Source of the DNA: Eremophila alpestris peregrina
Taxonomy: Eukaryota > Chordata > Aves > Passeriformes > Alaudidae
Direction of reading: 5' to 3'
Assembly: GCA_009792885.1 (NCBI GenBank)
Contig: WMCF01000003.1
Span: 17,322,297-17,386,296 of the forward strand
Length of the DNA: 64,000 nucleotides
In this document: positions 22,490 through 34,220 of the stretch, piece by piece
Position numbering within the stretch: the stretch's first letter is position 1
Layout of the letters: every line of letters starts with the position of its first letter
Translations under genes and position numbers: made by a program
Notes under the pieces: model-generated
What the model saw: only the letters and a program-made list of their open reading frames with translations
What the model was told of the DNA's origin: nothing
The model's database searches: none

Positions 22490-23870
22490 TGAAAAGGTTC
22501 TCTTTGGGGAGGAGTTAACCTTTGTGTCTTCATGAAAGACCTAAAGAGAGGTCCATCCTGACAAGTGGAAAGTAAAGTACAGGTGGTAGGAGGCCTGTGT
22601 GGATGAGCAAGGAGCTCCTGAGCCCAAACAGGAAGTGGAAAAGAGGTGGAAGAGGGCAGATGACTCAAATGGAGCATTGAGTTGTTTTCTGATCTTCCAG
22701 GGATAGTGTTGAGAAAGTAAAGGCCCCTCTAGAATTGCATCTGGCTAGAGGGGGCAAGAAGGAAGGAAGACATTCCACAATTACGGGAAGGCATTTTACA
22801 ATTATATAATGGCCAAAGGAAGACTTGGGAAATAAAGGTGCCCCTCTCCCCCACCCCTGCTGAATGGGATGGGATACTTGTGACAAATGACATGGAGAAG
22901 GCTGTGGTGCTTGTTGCCTTCTTTGCCTCAGTCTTTATTGGTGGGACTGGCTTTTAGGGATCCTGTATCACTGAGACCAGAGGGAAAGTCTGGAACAAGG
23001 TAGATGATCTTGGTGGAACAGGCCAGCTTAGGGAGCTTGCAGACAAACTGGATGTACTTAAGTGTGTGAAGCCTGACAGGCTGCATCCATAAGTGCTAAG
23101 GGAGACAGCTCATGTCATTGCAAGGCCACTCTCAATTGCCTTTAAATTATCATGACAGCTGGGACAGCCTCCTGGAAACTGGAAGAGAACAAATTTAAGT
23201 CCTGTCCTCAAGAGGAGCAGTAAAGAAGAATGGGAGAGCTACAGGTCATTCAGCCTTGCCCATCCCTGTGAAGCTGACATGGAAAATCATGCTGGAAAGC
23301 ACTTCCAAGTACATGAAGGACAAGAGGATGATTGGGAGTAATTAGCAGGAATTTATAAAATGAAAATCATGCTTGACCAACCTTTTTGCCTTCCACAATG
23401 ACCTGCCTGTCTTGCTCAGTGAGGGGAGAGCAGTTTATGTTGTTTACTTGGATTCTTGTAAAGCTTTTCACACCATTTCCCATAACCTCACCACAGACAA
23501 GCAGATGAGGTATAGGTTAGGTAAGGGGATAGTGAGATGGACTGAAAACTGCCCCAGTGCTTAGGCCCAGAGGGTTGTGATCAGCAGCACAGAATCCAGT
23601 TGGAGTCAAATCATTAGTGGTATATCACAGGGCTCAGTACTGAGGTCAGTGCTGTTCACTGCATTTATGATTTGAATGATGAAAAGGAGTGTTCCCTCAG
23701 CAGGTTTGCAGATGACACAAAAATTTGAAATACTGGCTGATAAATGAGATGGCTATACAACAATTTAGAGGGACCTCAGCAGGCTGGAGAATTGGATGGA
23801 AAGCAATCTCATTAAGTTTAACAAGGGAAATAGAAAGCCCTCTGCCTGGGGAAGAGTAACCTTAGGCATC
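22490..23870 (+). mobile_element. Decayed CR1 LINE (reverse-transcriptase region)
   Basis: About 1.4 kb resembles the ORF2 part of avian CR1. Landmarks in order are the TGGATGAGCAAGGAGCTCCT segment, CTTCTTTGCCTCAGTCTTTA, GAGACCAGAGGGAAAGTCTGG, TCATGCTTGACCAACC, a degenerate reverse-transcriptase motif near 23433-23490 (VVYLDSCKAFHTISHN, cf. YLDF.KAFD), TCACAGGGCTCAGTACTG, CAGATGACACAAAAATTTG and GAGGGACCTCAGCAGGCTGGAG. Frames are broken by stops and shifts, so it is dead. CR1 copies usually keep the 3' end and lose the 5' end; here the match stops inside ORF2 at about 23870, so the 3' end is missing too. Edges are approximate. Confidence 0.88.
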
Positions 23871-26800
23871 AGAACCTGCCGGGGTTCTGACCAGCTGCAA
23901 AGTAGTAGAATTCTATCTTAGGCTAAATACTCAACTTGAAGCTACAATCTTATGTGCTAATTTAATTACCCCTGTGTTTTCTTACTTCCATTTTTTAATG
24001 TAATCCTTTGAGGATAGGTAAAAGATTCCTTTATTGACAGCATCAGCTCTCATGGAGAACTCAGCTTGGTCTGTAGCAGTTACTGCTAGATATTTTTGAA
24101 TTACCAAGAAATCTCAATTGAAGTTGTGTTTAAGGCTGCATTCTGGCTTGAAATAGCAGGAGTTTGTGGACTCTGCAGAGAAAAGCATCTGCCTTCATTG
24201 GCAGGAACTAACAGTACTGAGAATTGGGTAAGGAAACAATCAATTGTTTCCTGAGTTTTACAACCTGTATTTGTTTCTCTTCTCTTTAAATTGTGATATG
24301 CTGTGGGAAAGATGATTTCAGCTTGGCATCAGGCGACATTGGTGGATAGTACCAATGTAATTGGATTCAATTTGATTTTTCTTTGGTTTGAAATATGCTT
24401 TTAATCTAAACTGACTGGAATAATGAATAGACTTCTGTGTTCATATTAATTTTTTTTTATTTCAGTAGTGTTAGATAAGGGTTACCCACTTTGATCTGGG
24501 TAATGCTGCTGTCAGAATTGAACATTGTACTTCTTGCTGGCTTTGTTGTACAAGTCAGCATGAATGTACTTGGAGAATGCCTCAGAGCACAGCTGGACGT
24601 TCATCGAGTGTAGCAGCTGCATATTGGATTGAATCAGTGGTTCATTTAACCATCCTCAGTAACAAAATGCTAATCACTGATACAATAGCATACTCAAGTG
24701 AAGAGGGTCCTGCTACCATGTAGTTATTGGCACACTTACACCCCGGCCCCAGCCTCGTTGATACAGTTTGGTAATGAGCTGTGTGACAAATTCTACTTCC
24801 AGTTGTTCCTGTGAAGGAGGAATTAATTGATACTTAGACATAGCAGCATACCTGTGGGCATGAAGGAGAACATTTGTAAGGACAAAAACGGCAGCACTGA
24901 ACTGTTGAGATCCCACGGTGCCGAGGTGCTGCAAGGGGGTGATTATTGTTTGGGGGCAGTGCCTCTCCTGGTGTCTGCAGCCAGCACCCAGCAATAATCA
25001 CTTCTAAAGCTGTAATCACAGCCACATGGCAGCACTGTGCCATTTTTACTGCTTTCTATTCATAGTCCTCGTAAAAAGGGATTAAAGAGCACGATAAAAA
25101 TATATACTTGCAAAGAGTAGACCGTTATAAAATGATTTCTTTTTGGAGGACTGTGTTTAGTACATGATGAATCCTGTAGGGGAGGCATGTATGCATTTCC
25201 AGTCACTGCTAAGGTTTCAAAACTATTTTAAGAACAGCAGAACCTGGCTGTTGTCATAGTAGCAATAAACCTTTTAATCCCACTTCCTCTGGAGATGAAG
25301 CTGTCATGTATATAATCTGCTTAAAGATTGTCAGGGCTGTTTATGTGACAGGGAGCTAGGGATACAGTACTGAGAAGATGCTACTTGTTGCCCCTGGAAA
25401 ATTTAGTACTTTTTGTCTACTTTGATAGTGTTTGAGATTTGCTGAGAGACTGATCTTATGACAAGCTGGTAGGAGAACAGTCATCTGGGAAGCCAGCCTT
25501 CATTTATACCAGTGTTTTCGCATTGACAACTTGTCATGGTTAAATGAAACTGTTCCTAGGTAGTTCCTCAGCAAGGGCTTGCTGATAGCTTAAAAGCATC
25601 CTTTTTGAGGAAGTCCTTTCATCCTGAATGCTTCCATTCCTTACAGTCTCTGAGGCTTCTGAATCAACATTTTTATGCTGCTGAATAGTGAACACAATTA
25701 AAACTTCCTTGATATATTTGGATAATGCAGACTGACTTATTCCTCAATGTACAACAGGTAGTCAAGGGAAATCTGCAGACAACTGAGAAGTTCTTCAGCT
25801 GTGTTTTGGAGATTGGTTAAGCTGGGTACAGAGAGTTTTAAATGTCATGTCAGAATAATCATTATAATAGAATTTGGCATCCTAAACCAAAAATGACGTG
25901 AGTGTTTGTTCACATGTATTTAGAACTAAAAGAGGCCTTTCTTCTCACCAGATCAAGTTTCTCAATAATTACTGACATCTGTGCCACTGCCAGTTTATTT
26001 GGTGTAGTCTGGTTACAGGACTGGATTGCATAACCCCATGTCCTGCAAATAATCAGTGGGCATCTTTTCTTTGAACCAGTATTTCAGTTCATATGTACTG
26101 AATAATAGCAACAGTTTGGGAATTTTTACTTGTTTGTTTTCCTGAAGTCTGCATGTTCTGTCAGGATGGACACTGAGTCTTTAGGAAAAAATCACCCTGC
26201 AGTATAAATGAAAGAATGTTTCTAAGATTATTTATTTGCAAATTAAAATATATATTAACTCTATAAAGTTTTGATTATGGATAAGTGTTTTCTGCTCATT
26301 ACCCTCCTTTCTAGCAAGCCTTAATTCTACATGACATGGAAAGATGTATTAAGCAAACCACTGACTGTTGTGTTGTCATCAGATCTAATCACTCCTCAGG
26401 GTGAGTTGCTCACTGGCTTACCAAGACCATCATTTGAATCCTGTGCATCTGATCTGCCCTTGCAGGCTGTGGAGATGCTGACAGGCCCCAGGCTGCTCTA
26501 AGAGACAGGGAAGATGTTTCCTTCTTCTTTCCCATTCCTTCTCACAGTGTTGACTTCAGGCTCTATGGAGAGGGAGCACCCCCTCAGGCCAAGGAGGCTG
26601 GTGTGGGGGTGAAAGCCCCTTGGACAATGCCCCGTGGTCCCCAGGAGATGTCCTGTGTAGCTTCCTCCCCAGAAATGTGGTTAGGTGCCATGGAGAATGC
26701 CTTCCCAACAGAACTTCTGTTACTGTTTGCTTCACAAATTTTGCAGTTTGACACTCTGAACAAAACCATTTCTTATTTTAGGAAGAGCTTTTGCTTTGAA

Positions 26801-29800
26801 ACATTATTAATGTTTAAAAATAGTCATTAATATTTGTTTGCTCTTTGCTTTAATCGGAAGGATTCATCGCTGTCCTGCTTTGGTAATTTTTTTCACCTCA
26901 AGTATTAAATAGTTTTATAACATGTGGAACAGTTTCTTCCTCTTCTTAGATAGTAAAAATCCTAGTAAAGAGTTGGAGGGGTTTTTTAAGTTTATGTAAG
27001 TCACCTGTCACTACTTGGTATTTTTGTTACCCAGTTGATTTCTTAAGGAGAAATCAACCCAAATTGGGAATAACTCTATTAAAGCTATCCATTTTTATTT
27101 TGCTGAGCAGTTATTATGCGGAATTTATTGTTTTGATCTGGCTGATGAGCAGGTAGAGGCAGTATGGAAAAAGGTACCTCTGTATCTGTTAATACCTGTC
27201 TCAACACCTACACTATTGACACATATTGTTCTCGTTTGTGTCAAGGATTTTGATCACAATTTTGGTAGGTATCTTTTTGGTGCAGTATTTTAGATCAAAA
27301 CCTGTAAATCATGTAGTTTTATGTGCAGCTAAACTTGAGTTCTGCATGAGATACAGTTAACACAATAGTGGCAAAAATTAAATCACTTGTTTTAACAGGA
27401 GAGCAGATTTTATCAATAGTCTCTCAACTCTGCAGGATGAGATCATAATTACGTCAATGTCTTACATAGTGCTGAGTATTTTGACACATGGAACAATGGT
27501 GTTTGTCTTTTATTAGAAACAACTTGAACAGCTAGGGACAAATGTTTCCCACTCTGGTGCAGAAATGGTCAGTGCCTCCAGGTGCTGCTTGGTCTTTAGT
27601 GGGTTTTTATGTTGGTTTGGTTTAGTTTTGTTTTTTCAAGTGGTTTTACTATGAATATAGGGATGAAAGCTTTTTATACTTCATCTTGTAATGATTTTGT
27701 ATAAAATGCCTTTACCCAAGTAGACTTCCTAGATGGTGAAGCACAGAGCTTGCAAATGCTGCCCTAGCTGCTAGACTTACCACTGGGGATAAATCAGGGA
27801 TAACTGAAAAGGCTGCAAGAAAAAACAGATTGGAGGGCTCCAACATTTTCACTACAGTTAGTGGCATGTCTTTAAAAAAAGATCAATTGTTAAAATAATG
27901 ACCATTGTTAACTGGGGATGATAACCTTAAACTATCTGCTAAGAGACTTCAGTGCTGTCTCTCACAACTGTTGAGTGAACGTTGCATTGTATTTTTGTGT
28001 CTTTGTCTGGAAAAACTAGAAGTAGATACAGCAATCTAAGTACGTGCCTGAGAAGATAAGGTATGTGAAGCTTTATTTTGCAGTGCTTGTACCAAGTGGC
28101 TTGCTTTCTCAGCCCAAGCAGTTATTTAAAAGCCATTCTTCCCATTTAAAATTCTAGGATAGTGAATTGTGCCTCTTGTGTTGCTGGGAAAAACTTCAAA
28201 GAGAGAGTGAGGTAGCTTAATGATTTTTTCCTCAAATGTTCCCAGGGCCCCTGTTAAATACACCAGAAACTGGAACACCTGTGGCCTGCTTTCAGAGAGA
28301 TGCTGAAAGAGCATGATTTTTGTGTCTCCTTCTCAGACTCTCAGAGGTATGAATGTGATGGGAAAACTGCATTTCTGGCTTGTGTATGCCTCTGAGTGAG
28401 AGGAGTGGTTGATTCTCTTTGTCTCAGAGACCTGTGAAGAAGCACAAGTATGTCTCACATGAACCATCCTCAGCTTGGCAGCCTCATCCTGCCATTTGCT
28501 TCTAGAGCTAAAACCAGCATAGCTGAGTGTGGTGTTGTAGTCAGATGATGTAGCTCCCACCCATGATGGAAAAGCACAAGAAGTTTCACTTCTGCCAGTG
28601 CCACTTTCTACAATTTTCCTGCCATCCACAAAAGCAGGAGCAGGTGTTTCCAGTGGTTGCTCCCCTGTTTTGTTCTTTTGTTCTCTGTGTTCCCTTCTTT
28701 CATATATCTCAAACTCATATGCAGAGTAAAAGGTGGAATAGAGAAAGAACATGCTCAAAAGAGCTGATAGATTTGTCAATGGTTCCTCTCAATGTTGCAT
28801 GTACTTTACTGAGAAGTTTAATACTAATTTTTCATGATTTAATATGGCTATGAAATAACAAGAGAGTCACCATTTGGCTGAGACCACAGAAATCACTGGT
28901 GTTTTCAAAATTACAATTGCACAGTTAGGCCCTTAGTAATTACAGAAATATTCTTCCAGCTGAGCTGTCTTTCCTAGAACATGCAGAGGACCTGGACATG
29001 ATTGCAAAACAGTCCTAGAAATACCTTGCCATGTAGTTTTCAATCCTTCTTCTTAGACCTGGTTCACAGAACTCACATTTTTGAGATCAGCATTTTCTCT
29101 GAACACTTGTTTCAAACTCTTTCTTGGTTGCTTTTTGACAAAAGTCCAGAACAAAACATTACATTTTCCCTCCAGCAGGGTGGAGGGAGAAGCTGGAGCT
29201 GCCTCATTCCCTTACAGTGCACTGCCTCTATGTAGCACAGTCTAGCAGTGCTTTATTATTGTCCCCTGCTATGTTGTCACTTACTTCTGTCTTAACATGA
29301 TATTTCCCCAACACTCCTATGACTGGTGCTTGCTGTGTGTCCACGTGCACTGAATTCTTGTGGTTTGAGTTGTTTTTCTCAGGTATGCTGTTCTGCATTT
29401 TCCCCAGCTGAATTCACTATTGGTGTTTGCCTCTTCCTCCAGTTTGTCTGCAGCAGTGGAGTCCAGCAGTGACTGAAGGTAAGAAACTACAGTAGGCCTA
29501 GTGATTTTTGCATCCTTCTCCCGCTGCAGTTTTCCTGAGCACACTTTTAATTCCTACTTCTTACTTCATCAAATAATATTTTAAATCAAACTAAGCATAG
29601 TAACAATTTCCCTTATTTATGTAGAAAATGCTCTCATGCTACTCCTTGTTTTCATTTTACATTTATTTCAGTAGTGTCTCTTACCCCCTTTCTGTTGCCA
29701 AGATTCTGTCTGTATCCAAGGCAACTTAAATAATTTTGAGAGTAAGACAGTGAGAGATGATGTATCAATTACTAATATCCAAGTAGATGGCCTCTATGGC

Positions 29801-31821
29801 ACTCCCTTTGTGCATCATTGTAATTCTGCTTGATTTAAACTGTTTGGGTGCAGCGTGTACAGTTGTGGAGACAGGGAAGATTCCTCACTAATGAAGACCT
29901 GCTGTTCTGTAATGCTGCAGCATGTTCCAGCCTATTCCAGTGCCATGTGCATCACGTGGGATCTGGGCTGACAGCCAGTGCAAATGTTTCTTCAAGGACT
30001 TTAGGACATATTCTAATTATGTTTAGATTCTCCCACTCTCTTTTCATCTGAAGGATGTCACTCTGCTCATTTCAAAGTGTGGTGCAAAGTGCTCCATCTG
30101 CCAGGATGAGAGGGGTCTGCTGGTGCACTCGTGTGAGAGGCAGTAGGATGGCTGGCTTTGTGAGCAACTCTTTAACTTCCAGCTGTGAGCAGTCCCAGGC
30201 CTTTGAACACTGTCAGGGCTTGGCCAGCATCCAGCAGTGTTTTCATCCAGTGCTGGAGGAGATGTAAAATTTCCTGGAAGAAAGAGCTTTATTTCTCTGA
30301 GCCTAGCAGGGAAGAAGGGGCAATGAGTTGTGGGATGAAGCGTCTGAAACCCTCTGTAGCTGAAAAGAGCAGCATTTTATGGAAAAAAGTGAAGGAAAAA
30401 TATATTTGGGGGAGCTGTGCACATGAACACATGTATTCTCTCCCAATCTGGTATTGAATGTATGTGATGGCACTACAGGATCCTTTTAAGGTGAACTGGA
30501 ATTGCAAAACAGCATGCAAGAGTAAAGGCTGTTATGCACTACTGTGCACTGGAATGTAATTCTGTGAGGGCAATACAGTGAGCAGAGATCCCTGACTGTG
30601 TGCTAAGGGCAAATGAGACTCTGCCTTTCTGTGGGTGTGTAGAACAGTTTGAAGGCTTCCAAAAAGATGCAGACTCAGCCTGAGGGAAATGTTCCTGATG
30701 TGCAGAGGAAGGAGAGAGACACACTTTTCTGTCCTTAGTTTGCACGTTCACCAGGAGCAAACCTGCATTCTTGTCTCTGCCATGGTCTGTGCCCCTGGCC
30801 AGACAGTCAATGCTAAATGGCATGGGTTCTTTCCTGGGGAGCCACATGTGACATCACTTCAGACAAATTATTTCTCAAGGGTGATATTGTTACATCACAT
30901 ACTTGGCTAATTAATGATTCTTATTGTTGAGGCAATCGCATTAATTACCTGGATACATAAGAAAGTCTGGGTCAAACTTCAGAAAGTCGGCCAGACTCAC
31001 TTAATCCCTTGTGGCTGCTGGGATCACCCTGCTGTGTGATGTGACCTGAGTAATCGGGGTGTTGAGATTGGCATGTCTCAGTCCTGATTGTCACAAGTTC
31101 AGTAGTGCTCAGCAGCCATCTGCCACCCTGTTGTGGGTGACAGGTGTGTACAGGAGTAAGTTTTTGTGTGAATTCTGGCACCAGTGTTACTGGTGGAGCA
31201 GAAGAGAGGGAAGGGGCACCAGGGTTTAAAATGTCTAGCCTGCATGTCCCAATCAGAACACAAGCCACCTTCAAGTGGTACATGGCCCAGTAACTGTGAT
31301 TGCCACTGATTGAGATAACCATTGTGACTGCCTTCAACAGAAGATGAGGCTGTTGCAGCATTGGTTGTTGGATAGATCTTCTCCTGGGAAAAAAAGCCAG
31401 GAATTTTCTATTTTGTTCCTTCCATCTTGCCCAAACATAAGATTAGGAGAGAGGAAGAGAGGAAGAGGAAGAGAGGTTAGTTCTCTTTGCCTACACATGA
31501 TTTGTATTGCTGTAAGCTTGCTTACCTCAGTATATGTAAGATGAAAGTCAGGCTGTGCTCTTTGGACTGGGTGCACAGGACTGCAGTAGGCGTCTGGCTT
31601 GAAGAGGTTTCTTTGTACTTTAATGGGTACTGCAAGGGGTTCCCAAGAGAATTCTTCAGATGAAAGCTGTTTTTCTGTGGACAGGCTGCACAGAGTCTCA
31701 TTATTGCTCTGGCTTTTGCTGCACAGCACATATGTTACTGCAGGGCTGTCAGCTCTTCAGTCGATTTCTGCAACGCAATAAAAATAAGTAGATTAACCAA
31801 GCAAAGAAGATTAGAGACACT
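23871..31821. other. Intergenic stretch without recognised genes
   Basis: About 8 kb read on both strands. Open frames here (for example 28333-28779 minus and 30539-30847 minus) lack known domains, coding-like codon use and splice context. No RNA gene or named repeat was recognised. A purine-rich AGAGGAAG tract lies near 31440-31478. Confidence 0.5.
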
Positions 31822-31863
31822 TTGGGGAAGGAAAGGGAAGGGAGGAGGATGAGCAGCAGGGAG

Positions 31864-31870
31864 TATAAAA
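31864..31870 (+). promoter_or_regulatory. TATA box upstream of the coiled-coil ORF
   Basis: TATAAAA in GGGAGTATAAAAAGACACC lies 120 bases before the ATG at 31984. A start about 25-30 bases downstream (about 31890-31900) would give a 5' UTR of some 85-95 bases. It is preceded by a GGGAAGGGAGGAGG purine tract. This is a sequence match only. Confidence 0.5.
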
Positions 31871-31983
31871 AGACACCACAAGACTGTGATTGCCAGACAT
31901 CCTGGTGCATGTTGCACAGGGTGGCTTTCTTTGTCCCTTTTGGGTTTGGGTTGGGCAGACTGAATAGAACTGATCCTGACACC

Positions 31984-32256
31984 ATGTCCAAAGAGAAACT
32001 GGAGTCACTGGTCAAGAACATGGAGATCATGCTCTCTGAGGTAGAGCAGCTGAAGATCCACTGCACCAAGCAGACAGAGGAGGTGAACCAGGTGGTACAG
32101 GAACTGCGCCGAGAGAACAGGGAGCTGACAGAGAAGTATGAGCTCATCTGTCAGGACCTGAAGGAGGCCAAGGAGGCCATTGCCCAGCTGCAGGACACCA
32201 AGTTTGCCTTTGAGGCAAAGGAACGGCAAGCACAGAAGCTCAACCGGCAGCTGTGA
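31984..32256 (+). CDS. Unrecognised 90-residue all-coiled-coil protein, single exon
   Basis: ATG at 31984 (context GACACCATGTCC, A at -3) to TGA at 32254-32256. The product starts MSKEKLESLVKNMEIM and ends ERQAQKLNRQL. Hydrophobic residues recur with 3-4 spacing over almost the full length (L9, M13, M16, V20, L23, C27, V34, V37, L41, L48, I55, L59, A62, I66, L69, F76). There is no proline, no signal peptide and no membrane segment, so it should form one long soluble helix that dimerises or binds a partner coiled coil. Third codon positions are mostly G or C, unlike the AT-rich surroundings, which supports real coding. The same frame stays open upstream to 31822, with another in-frame ATG at 31909, so a 115-residue form is possible. 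A pyrimidine-rich stretch ending GGGCAG at 31959 could also be a splice acceptor, making this the last exon of a spliced gene. I cannot name the family. It could also be a retrocopy of a spliced coiled-coil gene. Confidence 0.7.
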   Translation: MSKEKLESLVKNMEIMLSEVEQLKIHCTKQTEEVNQVVQELRRENRELTEKYELICQDLKEAKEAIAQLQDTKFAFEAKERQAQKLNRQL

Positions 32257-33904
32257 AGTGGCAGGAAGGAGAAGCAAGAGATTTCTTACCCTGACCTAAG
32301 AGTAAACAGAAACCTTCAACTGCTGCAACTGAAAATCCCTGGACTGGTAAAAGCAACCCTTTCCCTTTCTCCTCAGACTTAACCTGTGCACTGGGAAAAA
32401 ATCATCTCTGTGGAGGCAAGGTCTCAGGCACAGCTGGAATTCATTATGCTGGGAGAGAAATCTCATTCCAGAATCCCTTGTCAGAGATCTGAGCCATAGG
32501 CATATGGAAACAGCTGCCGGGATCTGGGCACCTTGTCATGCCCTGTAGGGGTTGCACAAGGACAGAGCCTGGGAAAAGAACTGTCACTGCCTTGAGCCAC
32601 TGGAGAGAGCTGTGCCACGAGAGTCTGCTGAGATGGAGAAAAGAATCATCATCTTGACAGCCCCTGTTGCTCTGTTTTGTTGCTGACTTTTCTCTGCTGG
32701 GCAACGAGGCTGTAATGCTGTCCATAGTAGGGTGTCAGTTTCCTTGCTGCCTGATGCTGGAAGACATCAGCAAGAGCTTATGTCGTGCCTCATGCTTCCA
32801 AGTACTTTCTATCAAGGGCATGTTGTTCCAGAGGATCTTTTAATGCAATTACAGTTGGTGTTGTCCTCTTCCAATTCCAAAGTGAAGTATAAGAACTGGA
32901 AAGGTTTCTGTCTCAATTTCCATTTCAATAGAGTTAAACCCTAATGACTCTGTGTTTAGTATGCTAGAGTTAAAGCCTCTGCTGAATATAACACTTTTTT
33001 AACCAAAGAGCTATGTTTTGGCACCGGATTTACCTTTCTTTAGCGGAAGTAATGTGTATAAATGGACCGGGAATTACGAGGGATAAATGTATGTGGGCGT
33101 GGGGGTGAGAATTGCTTGTCAAAGGTTTTGCTTTCAACTTTTCTCTCTGCTTCTGTATCTCCTAAGCAGCATTTGTGGTAGTCAGTGCCAAGCCCAGCTA
33201 AGAGCAGGTGACTTTAGACTGCACAGTGAATAGCATGAGATCTCTGGGGGGAGTGTGGAAAGAGTGCTGAGAGAAAAAGCTTGAGTGTTTAAATGGAGAA
33301 TAGCTGGAATAGTTCCAGGAGGATCTTTCTTCATGTTGGCTGTGATGTAGCCAGCTTCTTTCTTCCCTCCAAAGCTTTGCTGTATTGTTATCTCTGCCTG
33401 GCAAGCTCCCTATTCCCAGCAAGGGCTGATGCTTGTGAGAAGCAGAGAAGCTGTTCCCATTGCTGAGAGCCTCAGGGTGTGTGTGGCACCAGGAGCCCAG
33501 GTGCACTCTGTAAGGGGAAAAGGGAGGCAGCTTGGACGCAAGGGAAACCTGGCTGCTCTGGTTTCCCTAAAGGCTTGGGCAGGGCAGAATAGTTCAGCAA
33601 GACTTTCTCTTAGGACTCAGTCCAGCCATGGTGAAAATAACTGTAGTTTTTTCATCATTACAGAATATTGCAATCAGGGCTAGAATTAGCTGTTACTGTT
33701 CCTTCTTTGCCCTTCTCTCTGCCACATCAGCCTATGCCTGGTCCAAAGCCATTGGAAATTGAGATCTTGACTGAACTCTGGGAAGGACCTTCTGGGCAAA
33801 GGGCTGATCTTTGTGTGGCATCCATGGGGAGCAGGTTTTTCTGGTTTTGTTTCATGTGATAACATGTTTTGTTAAATATGTGGGATTTAGACTTTCTTTT
33901 TTTC

Positions 33905-33929
33905 TTTTTTTTTTTTTTTTTTTTTTTTT
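33905..33929. repeat. 25-base T homopolymer
   Basis: Uninterrupted T run preceded by TTTC units, with no retrotransposed sequence recognised next to it. Confidence 0.9.
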
Positions 33930-34212
33930 GCTATTTTGGATGGAGCAGATTGGATTATTTAGAAAACATTTGGGAGTTTGGAGACTGTCCTTTATGTTTT
34001 CAAATGTTATCTGAATACAAATGGCCAGCCTTGACCTTTTGCTCCTTGCTCACCAGTGACAGCTTGGGGAGCATGAGAAATCAACATTAATCACTGTATT
34101 TGTTTGTATAAGAACTAAAAATGTTTTCCCTTGAAATCAGTTCTCTAGCTCAAATCTGCTTACCACCTGTGATTTCTTCTACTTTTTATATATCATTAAA
34201 ATGTAAAACCAA

Positions 34213-34218
34213 AATAAA
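34213..34218 (+). terminator. Polyadenylation signal AATAAA
   Basis: Hexamer in ACCAAAATAAAAGG, 1.96 kb beyond the coiled-coil stop codon. It is a candidate end for that transcript unit. Confidence 0.3.
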
Positions 34219-34220
34219 AG

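Larger units (their letters stand above)
32257..34220 (+). other. Possible 3' UTR of the coiled-coil gene
   Basis: No coding segment is recognised after the stop. The first canonical AATAAA I find is at 34213-34218. A T-tract of 25 bases lies at 33905-33929. Whether transcription runs this far is unknown. Confidence 0.3.

Noticed and set aside
28333..28779. 148-codon open frame on the minus strand
   Set aside because: No domain, codon bias or promoter signs; composition matches the surrounding non-coding DNA.
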